A program made the position numbers and the translations under genes. 64,000 nucleotides of DNA from Halomonas sp. GFAJ-1. Its GTDB lineage: Bacteria; Pseudomonadota; Gammaproteobacteria; Pseudomonadales; Halomonadaceae. The notes under the pieces are model-generated. The model had not been told where the DNA came from. It did no database searches and worked only from the letters and a program-made list of their open reading frames with translations. Positions 36,584 through 46,256 of the stretch are shown here, piece by piece; the first letter of the stretch is position 1; each line of letters begins with the position of its first letter. The stretch is taken from the NCBI GenBank assembly GCA_002966495.1, contig CP016490.1:2542001-2606000 (forward strand), written 5' to 3'.

Positions 36584-38299
36584 ATGACGGATATTTTTTA
36601 TAGCATATTCACAAATAAAGTTGATGAACTTGGCGGTCGTGTAGTCAAATTGTTAGGAAGTGTCGATGGTAACGGGGATCTATCGACCTTAGATAAGGGT
36701 TCCTCGCGTCTTAGCATAGTATTTGCGGGGCAGTATAGCGCAGGAAAGTCTTCTTTAATAAAGATGCTAACGAGCAATGACAGTGTAAAAATTGGCGCAG
36801 GTGTAACAACCGACTCTGTTGCAGAGTACAGATACAACTCTCTATCAATCTGGGATACACCAGGTATTTTAGCAGGGCAATGTGAAGACCACGATGTAAA
36901 AGCACTTGATGCAATTGATAGAGCAGATCTCATTGCTTATGTAATCACCAATGAGCTTTTTGATGATGTCGTGGGCGCTTCTTTCCGGAACCTTTGTTTC
37001 GAAAAAGGTCGAGCTAATGAGTTGATGATAATCATTAACAAATTTGAAAGCGATGCGGCCAACAAAGCAACAAAGATTTCTGGAATAACGAAGGTTTTAG
37101 AACCAAAAATACCAGAAGATTTTCCTATTGTTTTTACGGATGCAGAGTCCTACTTTGATGCTTTAGATGAAGAGGATGAAGAAGAACGCAAAGAGCTAAT
37201 AGCGATCTCAAATCGTGATGGATTTATTAAAGAAATTGATAGCTTTGTTGCTAGAAAAGGAATTTATTCAAGACTTACCACGCCACTTCAAACATATCAA
37301 AATAAATTGCAAGATAGAGTTGACAGCTTGACTATTGACAACCCTTTGAGTAGAGGTGTTGTTAGTGTTTTGAGTCAATATAAGCGAATTTTCAACAACA
37401 ATAAGCGTGATTATCAAAAGAAAGTACGGGCAATCCTTGACGATTTTGATGTTCGCGTTATAGAAAATGGCAATCAACTTGCTGACTCCATTGGTAATGA
37501 CTCTGACGAATTTCAAAAAACTCAAGATCAAGCAATATATGAGTGTGAAAAACTTACAGATTCTGCAATGGAAAGCATTAAAGAAGTTTCTATTGAAATC
37601 GTTGAAGACTTGGAAAAAGAGCTAGCAGATCTTACTACAACACCAGCTGCCATCAAAGTTATGGAGGCTCTAAGAGAAGCTAAAGAGTTTGACCTAAGGT
37701 CAGGCGAAAGTGATTTAAGTGGTTTTTCAAGTAATGACCCATTAGTGCTAAGCAATGCGCTTACAAAAGGCCTTTTAACTTCAGCAGAAAAAGGGTTCTC
37801 TGTTGTTTCTAAGAGTGCAATAAGTGCATCTGGTAAGTCTGGTTTAGGGGGAGTCTCGGGTAGCCAACTTCACGACATAGTAAAAGGCGTTGGGAAGCTG
37901 TTCAACTATAAGTTTGGTCCATGGGAAGCCGTGAAAATTGCCGATAAGATCGGCAAAGGAGCAAAGTTTCTTGGCCCAGCAATGGCAGTCGTAGGTGTTG
38001 GTATGCAAATCCTTGATGATTATCAGAAAGCTGAGCATGAGAAAAAAATCTTGCAAATTAGGCGTGATATTCGGAAAGGGTTTCGTGAGTATGCAAAAAG
38101 TACAAAAGATGTGTTTGATGAACAGGTTTTAACCTTTATTGCCTCTGCTTTTTTAGAACCGATCAGTGAAATCGATAAATCTTTAGGCGAAATTAGAAGT
38201 CAGGCCGAAAATAGTACGGAGCTATCTGAAGAAATCACATCACTGTTAAATGAGGTCAAAGCCCTCAGGTATGAAATCCAGGACGCCTATGAATCATGA
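36584..38299 (+). CDS. Second dynamin-like GTPase
   Basis: A 571-residue GTPase with G1 G-Q-Y-S-A-G-K-S-S (residues 49-57), G3 D-T-P-G (91-94) and G4 N-K-F-E (151-154). A helical region follows, then a Gly/Ser-rich stretch and a moderately hydrophobic segment near residues 455-475 (F-L-G-P-A-M-A-V-V-G-V-G-M-Q). The C-terminus is predicted coiled coil. AACCTGGAGTAAG precedes the ATG. Its spacing to the upstream GTPase and its AT-rich composition show that the two travel together. Comparable pairs include LeoABC-type and other bacterial dynamin-like proteins; the exact family is uncertain. Confidence 0.75.
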   Translation: MTDIFYSIFTNKVDELGGRVVKLLGSVDGNGDLSTLDKGSSRLSIVFAGQYSAGKSSLIKMLTSNDSVKIGAGVTTDSVAEYRYNSLSIWDTPGILAGQCEDHDVKALDAIDRADLIAYVITNELFDDVVGASFRNLCFEKGRANELMIIINKFESDAANKATKISGITKVLEPKIPEDFPIVFTDAESYFDALDEEDEEERKELIAISNRDGFIKEIDSFVARKGIYSRLTTPLQTYQNKLQDRVDSLTIDNPLSRGVVSVLSQYKRIFNNNKRDYQKKVRAILDDFDVRVIENGNQLADSIGNDSDEFQKTQDQAIYECEKLTDSAMESIKEVSIEIVEDLEKELADLTTTPAAIKVMEALREAKEFDLRSGESDLSGFSSNDPLVLSNALTKGLLTSAEKGFSVVSKSAISASGKSGLGGVSGSQLHDIVKGVGKLFNYKFGPWEAVKIADKIGKGAKFLGPAMAVVGVGMQILDDYQKAEHEKKILQIRRDIRKGFREYAKSTKDVFDEQVLTFIASAFLEPISEIDKSLGEIRSQAENSTELSEEITSLLNEVKALRYEIQDAYES

Positions 38300-38364
38300 A
38301 GAGCTGCCTCATGGAGTTTTTCATACCTGCTTCCGTGATGTCGGCGGTAAGTAACTTTACTGTG

Positions 38365-38972
38365 TTCAATCGGCAAGGAGACTAGATGCAGCGCGACCAA
38401 CTCCAGTAGGGGCTTCAGTACGCCTTCTTCACTGACATGCATCGGATTGTATTCTGGTACGACGCCCCGGGCCATTTGCCGATGCACTGCCCGAACTGTC
38501 ACTCAACAGTGTGCAGATACTCAATATGGCGCGGTAGTCGACCCTGGGCGTAAAAACGCGCCTGGAGCTGGATGAGCTAGAGGCGCCGATGCTGCTCTAC
38601 TTCCCTCGCGCTGAACTCGCGTTCGAGGAGGACTGGCTGTTGGATACCTTTCGCCGCTACAACGAAAGCACCCTGGCGGAGATGCGCACCGACTACTTCA
38701 TTCCGCTCACTACCAAGCTCGCCAGCTACGTGGAAAAGCTAGAGCAAGACAAAGAGGCCAGCACTTCCGCCGCCGAAGCGAAAGCGATTGAGAAAGAGCT
38801 AAGCAAGCTTTATAAACAACAAGCTGAAATCAACACCTTCGACGATAAGCTCCACCACTACGCCGACCAACGCATCTCGCTGGATCTGGATGACGGCGTG
38901 AAGGTGAATTACGGGAAGTTTGGGGGTTTGTTGGCGGAAGTGAAGACCGTGACGGGCGAAAAGGCAGGCTAA
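38365..38972 (+). pseudogene. Chimeric scar: decayed pglZ 5-prime end joined to a divergent pglX 3-prime end
   Basis: From about 38365 to 38650 the DNA parallels the start of pglZ at 47222-47505, including the leader and ATG (38386). It carries an early TAG in place of a CAG codon and further stops and frameshifts. At about 38650 it switches within a codon or two to a copy of the pglX 3-prime end (R-Y-N-E-S-T-L-A-E-M-R-T-D-Y onward), which runs in frame to a stop at 38972. The pglX part is close to, but not identical with, the end of the intact pglX. A 127-codon frame spans the junction but has no credible start, so I treat it as a remnant. Confidence 0.9.
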
Positions 38973-39006
38973 TAATACCTTTGCCGAAAATTAAGGAATT
39001 GCAAGG

Positions 39007-41769
39007 ATGGCATTGAAGGCATATCGCGGGAGACAATTTGATCACACACATGAAAACAAGGCATTCGACCGACTGTACGATGCTCTTAGCATGCATTGTC
39101 TGTCCACCAATCAAGATTGGCGCTTGTTAGCCAATTTTTACGTTGGTGGCCGGGAACTAGATGCGCTGGTCATAAAGCCCAACGCGCTGATCATTATTGA
39201 TTTCAAGGCGTTCAGTGGAACCCTGGCGTTTTCTGAAAGCGGGCCATGGGTGATGACTAATGAGTCCGGCCATAGCGTGGAAGTTAAAGGCGGTGCCAGC
39301 GTTAACCCACTACGCCAGCTTACGATCAATAAACATGCCCTGATCGACTTTCTTAGTCGCAACATGGCTGATCTCAATACCGCTTGTAACTGGCGGCATA
39401 CTGCAGCATTGGTCGTTTTTGAGGGAGCGGTAGAGTTTGATGCAGGCCACCTACCCGGTGGCATCAAACCTTGGTTTCATATCACTGATGAACGTCAGCT
39501 TGTGAGAGATCTGGACGCCATCGTTAGCAAGGAAATTTCGCTTCCTCCGACAGGTATCGAGCGAATGATCAAGCAGCTGGGTATTGAGCACTATGAACCA
39601 GCTGGCGTACCCGACGTGAGACTATTGGGTGAAAGGCTGGAAAATACGAGCACAAACGCTGCTTTCACACATAAACAAAGCGTGCTCCTACAGCAGTTAC
39701 GTCACTGGTTACAGAATGCGACCGGTTTATTCCGTTTAGCTGGCATGGCTTCAACGGGGAAGCGCTTTCTATTTCCCCACGTAGTAGAGGAAATTGGCGC
39801 TGCTGGATACGAAGTGCTGCTTCTTACTCCCAGTGCGCGGTTATCCGGTACTTATCATCATCCGCAGGCACAACCCACATCCATATATACTTGGCTATAT
39901 AGCCGTGAACCAGATAATTTTGAGATCATAAATGACCGCAAAATCGGTGTTCACAAAATAAAACAAGGCTTATTGTCGCCACGCCAGATTCCTGTTCTTG
40001 TTGATGCACACCTGCTGAGTGACGAAGAATTCAGCACAACCGACAGGCGTTATGGTTCTGGTCATTTGATTCAGGATTTTCTGTCAGTAATAGAGTCGTA
40101 TAAAGCCCCATTTGTGGTCATCGGCGACCCATACCAGACTCCGCGTGGCTCGCAGCAACGTAGCCTGATGAGTGATAGCTTGTTGGAATATCGGCAGTTG
40201 TCTGTAGTGGGGGAGCTATTGTCTGAACAGGTTGTGCCTGATCCGCAAGATGCGTTGAGTCAGTTTCAATCCCACTTAGTCAGCCGCGTGATCAACACCC
40301 GGTTCAACTCTCTGCCCCGTGTTGTCGGAAAGCGATTGCAGATCCAGCATGAGGGCAACAAGGCTAACTGGGAGCCAGATGTCAGTAATGTGTGCGCGGA
40401 ATCCATACTGCTTTGTGCTACTCATGAACAAAGCCGTAAAATCAACGCTGCTGTTAAAACCAGAATTTTGGGCCACACAAGTCCATTACGACTGGGTATC
40501 AGGGATCGGGTCGATTTCTACAACCGTACACCGATCATTGCTGCTGATTCTGAAACTTGGGCGAGCTCTGAACTGCGCTGGATAAGTGCTGGTGAAATAG
40601 CGCTTATTGATGGTGTCGATGAGGGTATTGAAACACATAGTGTGCAGTTACGCGGAAGAAGCAAGCCTACCGACCTGCGCTTCCAGCTTGCTCACTGTCG
40701 TTTACCCGGTGTCGGTGAGGTAACGTTCCGTTATCTGATAGATTTCTACGAAGCAGAGCGTCCTGAGCTGACCACAGACCAAGTGCTTGCATTACAGGTA
40801 CTGGCCCGTCAGCTTGCCAAACCATTGCTAGCTGAACAGAAGGCAAGGCTGCCAGATAAGAAAGATCCGGCCTACGCGGAAGCCCGTGCAAGCTATGACC
40901 GTTACGAATACAAGGTTCTCCAAGCCCAGGGTTACGCGACTGCTGCTCTGATTCGCCCTGCGCATGTCATGACGCTGCATAGAGCTCAGGGGCGACATTG
41001 GCCCTGTGTGTGGGTGAACGCATCCCGCAGCTCTTCGGGTGGGAAACCTAACAATGCTGACTATTTTCGTTGGCTATACACTGCCTCTACCATCGCTGAA
41101 GAACAGCTGGTCGTTCGACAGATGCCTGCGCTCACACCCTTGATTTACGCCACTGTTAGCCGAGCCCATGATCTCCGAGTAGGGCCGTTTGCCGTCAATG
41201 CAGGACTGTTCTACGACTCTGCTCGGCAGCCGAAAGAGCAAGAAGCATTTATTGTTCCACCCCCAGGATTTAGCGATATCGAGTTATTGCCACTGCTGCT
41301 GGCTTTGCGCGAGCGCCTGGAGAAATCAGCATGGCGCATTGGAGAGTGGAACGAGTATCCATTTCAGGTGGTAGTTAAATTCATTGAGCGCGATCAGCAA
41401 GCTAATGTCGCCGTACGCCTTCACTACGACAAGAAGAAAACTATCACCACAAAGGTCTTCATCTGTGGTAATCCAGAAGATCAAACAATCATTGATAAGC
41501 TGATTGTTGAGCCATTTAAAGCCCAAAGTCCTGCTCTGCAAGACGCCTTTGATGCAGTTTTAGAAAAACTGACGCTTCATGGTTTCAGCCTTGCTCATGC
41601 CAGCGAAAGTGCTTATCTCCTTCAACTGGTATTTGTAGGAGGCGAAGACGCTGTAGATGTACATATCAATGCAGATAAACGAGGTATGGTTAGCTCCATA
41701 CGAATTAGCCGAGCAACTTCAGAAAAAGCGATCACTCGCTTTACCAATGCTATGGAGGCCCTAGCATGA
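39007..41769 (+). CDS. NERD-domain protein with a degenerate superfamily 1 helicase region
   Basis: A 920-residue protein. A NERD nuclease-like domain occupies about residues 1-130 (G-G-R-E-L-D-A-L-V then I-I-D-F-K-A-F). A superfamily 1-type helicase region follows. Its Walker A near residue 245 reads G-M-A-S-T-G-K-R, with Arg where Ser/Thr normally binds magnesium. Its Walker B reads L-V-D-A-H-L-L, lacking the usual glutamate. Later motifs look conserved: G-D-P-Y-Q, T-L-H-R-A-Q-G-R and Y-A-T-V-S-R-A-H. It overlaps the next gene by 4 bp. NERD-helicase proteins are common in defence islands, but ATP hydrolysis by this one is doubtful. Confidence 0.8.
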   Translation: MALKAYRGRQFDHTHENKAFDRLYDALSMHCLSTNQDWRLLANFYVGGRELDALVIKPNALIIIDFKAFSGTLAFSESGPWVMTNESGHSVEVKGGASVNPLRQLTINKHALIDFLSRNMADLNTACNWRHTAALVVFEGAVEFDAGHLPGGIKPWFHITDERQLVRDLDAIVSKEISLPPTGIERMIKQLGIEHYEPAGVPDVRLLGERLENTSTNAAFTHKQSVLLQQLRHWLQNATGLFRLAGMASTGKRFLFPHVVEEIGAAGYEVLLLTPSARLSGTYHHPQAQPTSIYTWLYSREPDNFEIINDRKIGVHKIKQGLLSPRQIPVLVDAHLLSDEEFSTTDRRYGSGHLIQDFLSVIESYKAPFVVIGDPYQTPRGSQQRSLMSDSLLEYRQLSVVGELLSEQVVPDPQDALSQFQSHLVSRVINTRFNSLPRVVGKRLQIQHEGNKANWEPDVSNVCAESILLCATHEQSRKINAAVKTRILGHTSPLRLGIRDRVDFYNRTPIIAADSETWASSELRWISAGEIALIDGVDEGIETHSVQLRGRSKPTDLRFQLAHCRLPGVGEVTFRYLIDFYEAERPELTTDQVLALQVLARQLAKPLLAEQKARLPDKKDPAYAEARASYDRYEYKVLQAQGYATAALIRPAHVMTLHRAQGRHWPCVWVNASRSSSGGKPNNADYFRWLYTASTIAEEQLVVRQMPALTPLIYATVSRAHDLRVGPFAVNAGLFYDSARQPKEQEAFIVPPPGFSDIELLPLLLALRERLEKSAWRIGEWNEYPFQVVVKFIERDQQANVAVRLHYDKKKTITTKVFICGNPEDQTIIDKLIVEPFKAQSPALQDAFDAVLEKLTLHGFSLAHASESAYLLQLVFVGGEDAVDVHINADKRGMVSSIRISRATSEKAITRFTNAMEALA

Positions 41770-43169
41770 GTATCTTTGACGATATCAGGGAGCTCAAATC
41801 AAACAATAATTTAGAGGGAGCCTGGCAGGCTGGCTATCAGGTGTTACAGCAAGATAAGAACAATGAATTTTTGAAAACATCGCTATTCTGGGTGATCTAT
41901 GCGGCACTAAAATTGAAAGCAGAGCCTATCAAATCACGTGAAAACAATACTCCACGACCATCTGAACAACAGGCGATCGATCTGTGGGCGTCACGCATAT
42001 CTGACTTGGAGCTTACCCTGCCGAGCGATAACATTGATTTCAGGTTATGGAATCTTTTCAACAAGATCGGAAAGTTTTGTGAACCTATTTGCTCCTTTAT
42101 ATTGATGTCTGGGAGTAAGCTATTTAATGCTGACGACCATAAGCCCTTTGTTACCGACAAAGGCGAATCACCCAGCACCGTTCAGAAGCTGGCTAGAATG
42201 GTTGCTGCATGCTACCTGCTTAACAGTGAAGGAAGCACATTGTCAGCGCCTCGGATCGTAGCGTTTCTCAAATATGCTGAAGAGGTCGCGGACGATTCGC
42301 CTGCAGGAAAGGTCTGGCTAGCGTACGACAAGGCCAAAGTCTATTTGCAGGCCGATGAACTGCAAAGGGCGAGAGACGCATATCTGACAGTTCTTCAACG
42401 TAAGCGCAATGAGTCATGGGCCTGGTTTGGCCTAGCGAAGACTTATGAAGATGAGCCTTATGTTGCAATCAAACTTCTGGCAAATGGATTATCTTCTGCC
42501 CATGACCCGAAATTCAGTATCCAGGGCCTGGTTCAGATCGCCGAGCGATTCCATGAGATCGGAGAGAACGAGAACGCATCTAAGGCACTGAGTAAGCTGT
42601 TGGAGATATACAGCCAGAATGGATGGACGCCCCGGGATAATATCTTGGAGTTGACCTCATCCCCCTGGTTCGATGCCTCAGTTGATTACAGTGACTTTGA
42701 TGCAATTACTCGTAGCTTATCGACAGGCGCTGAGCAATACACTATTGCCAAGCCACAGCGTTATGCCGGCATTCTGCGAAATGTCCATGCCTCTTTAAAA
42801 GGCGCGAATATTTACGTATCCCGTGATATGACACTTTCTGCGAGAAAAGGCGTTTTTCCCAAGCGTAATTTTCCCGAGCCAGGCACGCCCCTTGAGGTGC
42901 TCTGCGATTTATCCTCAGATAAACCCGAGGTAGTGTCAGTGAACATTGGCGACCATTTTGAATCCCCTGATATTCGTTTATTTGACGGCACACTAAGCGT
43001 TACCGATAGAGGGTTTGGCTTTGTGAATGGCGATATATTTGTTCATGCATCTCTGGCATCTACACAAACAGATAACTGCCAAGCGAAGGGCGTTGCAGTA
43101 GCCGCTTTTGATAAAGCGAAAAATAAGTATGGCTGGAGAGCTATCAGTCTCCACTCTAAAGATGGCTAG
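41766..43169 (+). CDS. TPR-like protein with a C-terminal cold-shock-type OB segment
   Basis: A 467-residue protein translationally coupled to the NERD/helicase gene (4-bp overlap). The first 330 residues are helical with TPR-like repeats around residues 195-290 (E-L-Q-R-A-R-D-A-Y-L, then W-A-W-F-G-L-A-K). Near residue 416 the stretch R-G-F-G-F-V-N-G-D-I-F-V-H resembles the RNP motifs of cold-shock domains, suggesting single-stranded RNA or DNA binding. The pair probably forms one functional unit, with this protein as nucleic-acid sensor or adaptor. The repeats and the OB fold are read by eye. Confidence 0.65.
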   Translation: MSIFDDIRELKSNNNLEGAWQAGYQVLQQDKNNEFLKTSLFWVIYAALKLKAEPIKSRENNTPRPSEQQAIDLWASRISDLELTLPSDNIDFRLWNLFNKIGKFCEPICSFILMSGSKLFNADDHKPFVTDKGESPSTVQKLARMVAACYLLNSEGSTLSAPRIVAFLKYAEEVADDSPAGKVWLAYDKAKVYLQADELQRARDAYLTVLQRKRNESWAWFGLAKTYEDEPYVAIKLLANGLSSAHDPKFSIQGLVQIAERFHEIGENENASKALSKLLEIYSQNGWTPRDNILELTSSPWFDASVDYSDFDAITRSLSTGAEQYTIAKPQRYAGILRNVHASLKGANIYVSRDMTLSARKGVFPKRNFPEPGTPLEVLCDLSSDKPEVVSVNIGDHFESPDIRLFDGTLSVTDRGFGFVNGDIFVHASLASTQTDNCQAKGVAVAAFDKAKNKYGWRAISLHSKDG

Positions 43170-43289
43170 CGTCAAGATCCGGAAAAAAATCACACGCATC
43201 TAAGATCAAGTCGTTTTGAAAGCTTTATGCGCGCTAGGTGACATGGATAAAGCTATCCGGCAACAATACAAGCGCAACAAGGATCAGGC

Positions 43290-45080
43290 ATGGCCAAATA
43301 CGAAGTAAAACAGACCGCAGTAAGCCAAGTTTTGGCGGATGTGCGCAGCGACAAGATTGCCATCCCGGAGCTGCAACGGCCATTCGTGTGGAAAACATCC
43401 CAGGTACGCGACCTGATGGATTCTTTATATAACGGCTATCCGGTGGGCTACCTGATCACTTGGCAGTCAGTAGGCGCCAAGCTGAAAGGCGGCGACGTGG
43501 CGGCTCATCAACAGATTTTGATTGACGGCCAGCAGCGGGTAACAGCACTGCGTGCAGCGGTGGCGGGGCAGCCGGTGGTGGGCAAGCGCTACCAGAAAAA
43601 GCGCATTGCCATCGCGTTCAACCCGTTGAACGAGGAGTTTGCTACACGCACCCCGGCAATCAGTAATAGCAGCCAGTGGATTCACGATATTAGCGAGTTT
43701 TTCTCGGGCACTAGCCAGCTGACCTTTCTACGTCACTATTTTGACAAGAACCCCGGTGTCGATGAGGGGCAGGTCGAGGCTGCGGTAGCGAAGCTCGCAG
43801 GTATTGAACACGCCCAGGTCGGTGTGATCTCTCTTAACGATGATTTGGATGTGGAAACGGTCGCTGAGATATTTGTGCGTATCAACGCCAAGGGCGTTCC
43901 ACTTTCCAGCGCCGACTTCGTCATGAGCAAGATCGCCACCTATGGCGATGAAGGGCGCAACCTGCGTAAGCTGATTGATTATTTTTGCCATCTCACTGTG
44001 TCCGGTCACGCCTTCGACGACATCCGCGCTAACGATGAAGAATTTGCCGCCTCGCCACACTTGGACAAGATCCAGTGGCTCAAGCGCCAGTCAGATGAGT
44101 TGTTTCAACCAGAATACACCGATGTGATCCGCATTGCAGGGCTGGTGGGCTTCAGCCGTGGCAAGGCCGGAGCGATTGTCAGCGAGCTTTCCGGTCTCGA
44201 TCCAGAAACTCGCAAGATTGACGAAAGCCGCATCCCCGCTGCTTATGCGCGGTTTTCCGACGCGCTGGATCAATTGGTGCGCAAGACTCACCTTGAACGC
44301 TTTGTGATGATGATTAAGTCGGCGGGCTTTATCGACGCTAGCATGATTGGCTCGAAGAACGCACTGAACTTCGCCTACGCGCTGTATTTGCGGCTGCGCA
44401 ACGACGACCAGCTGAGCGAGGGCGAGCGGGCGCGTATCGTCAAACGTTGGTTCGTGATGACACTACTCACCGGCCGTGCGGTGGGTAGTTTCGAATCAAC
44501 CTGGGAAACCGACCTGCGCCGGATTAGCGAACACGGCGCTGATGGCTACCTGCGCATTCTGGAAGAATCAGAGCTTGGCGATGGCTTCTGGAAAGTGGCC
44601 TTGTTGCAGGAACTGGTATCACCTAGCAAGCGTAGTCCAGCGTTCCAAATTTACTTAGCAGCGCTAGTTAGCAAGGGTGTCCGCGGGTTTTTGTCGAAGT
44701 CGATAAATGTTGCTCAGATGATCGAAGGGCATGGTGATATGCATCATATTGTTCCTAAGAATTATTTGATTAAGAATGGCTTCCCAAAACAGGGTGACTA
44801 CAACCAAGTAGCCAACTTTGCGCTGACGGAAACACCCATCAATATCGCTATTAAAGACTATCCCCCGCAAACCTATATGGCCAAGGTGAAGGCACAATGT
44901 GACACCGGTGAGCTAACGTTAGGTGAAATCACTCATCAGGCAGACCTTCAAGCTAACCTGAGAGAGAACGCTATCCCGGACTTTCTGGACACCGTCACTG
45001 CTTACAACTACCGAGATTTTCTCGCGGCGCGTCGCAAGCTAATGGCGCAGATGATCCGTCATTACTATGAGGCGTTGTGA
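43290..45080 (+). CDS. BrxU/GmrSD-like type IV restriction enzyme (DUF262-DUF1524)
   Basis: A 596-residue fusion. The DUF262 (GmrS) domain has I-P-E-L-Q-R-P-F-V-W at residues 25-34 and the I-D-G-Q-Q-R motif at 78-83. The C-terminal part has H-H-I-V-P (485-489) followed by a conserved N-Q-V-A-N-F, as in DUF1524 (GmrD) nucleases of the His-Me type. Such fused enzymes cut DNA with modified cytosines. BrxU, a member encoded inside the Escherichia fergusonii BREX locus, complements BREX against phages with hypermodified DNA. The location between pglX and pglZ supports the same arrangement here. Confidence 0.83.
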   Translation: MAKYEVKQTAVSQVLADVRSDKIAIPELQRPFVWKTSQVRDLMDSLYNGYPVGYLITWQSVGAKLKGGDVAAHQQILIDGQQRVTALRAAVAGQPVVGKRYQKKRIAIAFNPLNEEFATRTPAISNSSQWIHDISEFFSGTSQLTFLRHYFDKNPGVDEGQVEAAVAKLAGIEHAQVGVISLNDDLDVETVAEIFVRINAKGVPLSSADFVMSKIATYGDEGRNLRKLIDYFCHLTVSGHAFDDIRANDEEFAASPHLDKIQWLKRQSDELFQPEYTDVIRIAGLVGFSRGKAGAIVSELSGLDPETRKIDESRIPAAYARFSDALDQLVRKTHLERFVMMIKSAGFIDASMIGSKNALNFAYALYLRLRNDDQLSEGERARIVKRWFVMTLLTGRAVGSFESTWETDLRRISEHGADGYLRILEESELGDGFWKVALLQELVSPSKRSPAFQIYLAALVSKGVRGFLSKSINVAQMIEGHGDMHHIVPKNYLIKNGFPKQGDYNQVANFALTETPINIAIKDYPPQTYMAKVKAQCDTGELTLGEITHQADLQANLRENAIPDFLDTVTAYNYRDFLAARRKLMAQMIRHYYEAL

Positions 45081-45181
45081 ACTCCTAGCGCACAATATAT
45101 TGCGCCGAGCTAATTATTCTCTTTAGTGCAATATTGGGTTACTTATGCGTCAACAATGATTCACTAATCTCCAGTAATAAC

Positions 45182-46189
45182 ATGACAACCGTTGAACCAA
45201 CCATGCTCGAAAAACCCAACCTATTTTCGTTTGCCACAACAGAGCTATCGCAGGATGCCTTCATCGCATGGTTATTGGCATGGGCAGATACCCAGTATGC
45301 GTCAGCAGACCCCCAGCTCCATGCGTGTGCGAGAGAGCTGATCGCTGCTTTTTTCGCAAAGCATAGCAAACCGTTGCCGCAGTTTACCGAGGTTAGTGTA
45401 ACGCGCCAGAGTAAGCATATTGATGTGTTGTGCGTGCTTGATGGTAACTACGCCATCGTCATTGAGGATAAAACGCATACGGAGGCGCACTCCAACCAGC
45501 TGGCTAAGTACCTTACCGATATTCAGGGCAGGGGTTACCAGCCTGAGAATATCTTGGCGTTATACTTCAAAACGGGTGATCAGAGCTGCTACAAAGCGAT
45601 TTATCGCAATGGGTTTCAGCCGTTCTCGCGACGTGATGTGTTAGCTGTGCTTGAAGCAGGATCTGGGACAAGTAACGCTATTTTTCATGATTATTTAGCG
45701 TGGCTTCAGCATTGGGACACACGGGTAGAAGCTTATCGGGCACGGCCATTCGGGGAATGGGATGGGTACGCCTGGATAGGATTCTACAAAGCACTCAAGG
45801 AGCAGCTTGGCGAAGGTAACTGGGGCTATGTGCCCAACCAGTCAGGTGGTTTTTTAGGATTTTGGTGCGGCTTTGAGGATATTTTGCATATTCAGCTCGT
45901 TGATAACCAAGAGCTGCGCTTTCGTATTGACGTACCAGAGGCCCTAAAAAGAGCGGCGCTGCGGCGTCATTGGCATCATAAGATCGTGACGCACTCTGAA
46001 ACATTTGGCCTTAGAACCAAGAAGCCCCCTCGATTTGGCCACGGGCACTCAATGGTTGTCGCCACTCTCGATAGCGAAGACTACCGTCAGGCAGATCACA
46101 ACGGCCAGTTAGATATGCAAGCCACTGTGGATGTTGTTCGCCGTGCTATCGCACTGGTGAAAAGCGTAACGAGCGAGCCTTCGGAGTAA
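45182..46189 (+). CDS. PD-(D/E)XK nuclease superfamily protein
   Basis: About 335 residues. The nuclease core reads H-I-D-V-L-C then A-I-V-I-E-D-K-T, giving the D...E-x-K signature, followed by a Q-L-A-K-Y helix. Similar proteins are annotated as PD-(D/E)XK nuclease superfamily members in defence islands. I prefer the ATG at 45182; the open frame extends to a TTG at 45134 with no better support, and a further ATG lies at 45206. The gene lies between the GmrSD-like gene and the kinase-like gene. Target and partner are unknown. Confidence 0.7.
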   Translation: MTTVEPTMLEKPNLFSFATTELSQDAFIAWLLAWADTQYASADPQLHACARELIAAFFAKHSKPLPQFTEVSVTRQSKHIDVLCVLDGNYAIVIEDKTHTEAHSNQLAKYLTDIQGRGYQPENILALYFKTGDQSCYKAIYRNGFQPFSRRDVLAVLEAGSGTSNAIFHDYLAWLQHWDTRVEAYRARPFGEWDGYAWIGFYKALKEQLGEGNWGYVPNQSGGFLGFWCGFEDILHIQLVDNQELRFRIDVPEALKRAALRRHWHHKIVTHSETFGLRTKKPPRFGHGHSMVVATLDSEDYRQADHNGQLDMQATVDVVRRAIALVKSVTSEPSE

Positions 46190-46256
46190 GGTTGTCTGTC
46201 TTGGCTTGCGGTTGTGCGGCACTGAGTTAAGTGTGAATGTTTATGGGAGTTAGCGT

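Noticed and set aside
34473..38299. The GTPase pair as ribosome-assembly GTPases (Era/Der type) because of the KH-like tail
   Set aside because: The long helical regions, hydrophobic segments, AT-rich composition and paired arrangement fit dynamin-like proteins; Era and Der are much shorter and lie in core loci.
38589..38972. 127-codon frame as a functional gene
   Set aside because: It is the in-frame part of the pglZ-pglX scar, and its apparent start is an internal codon of the decayed pglZ copy.
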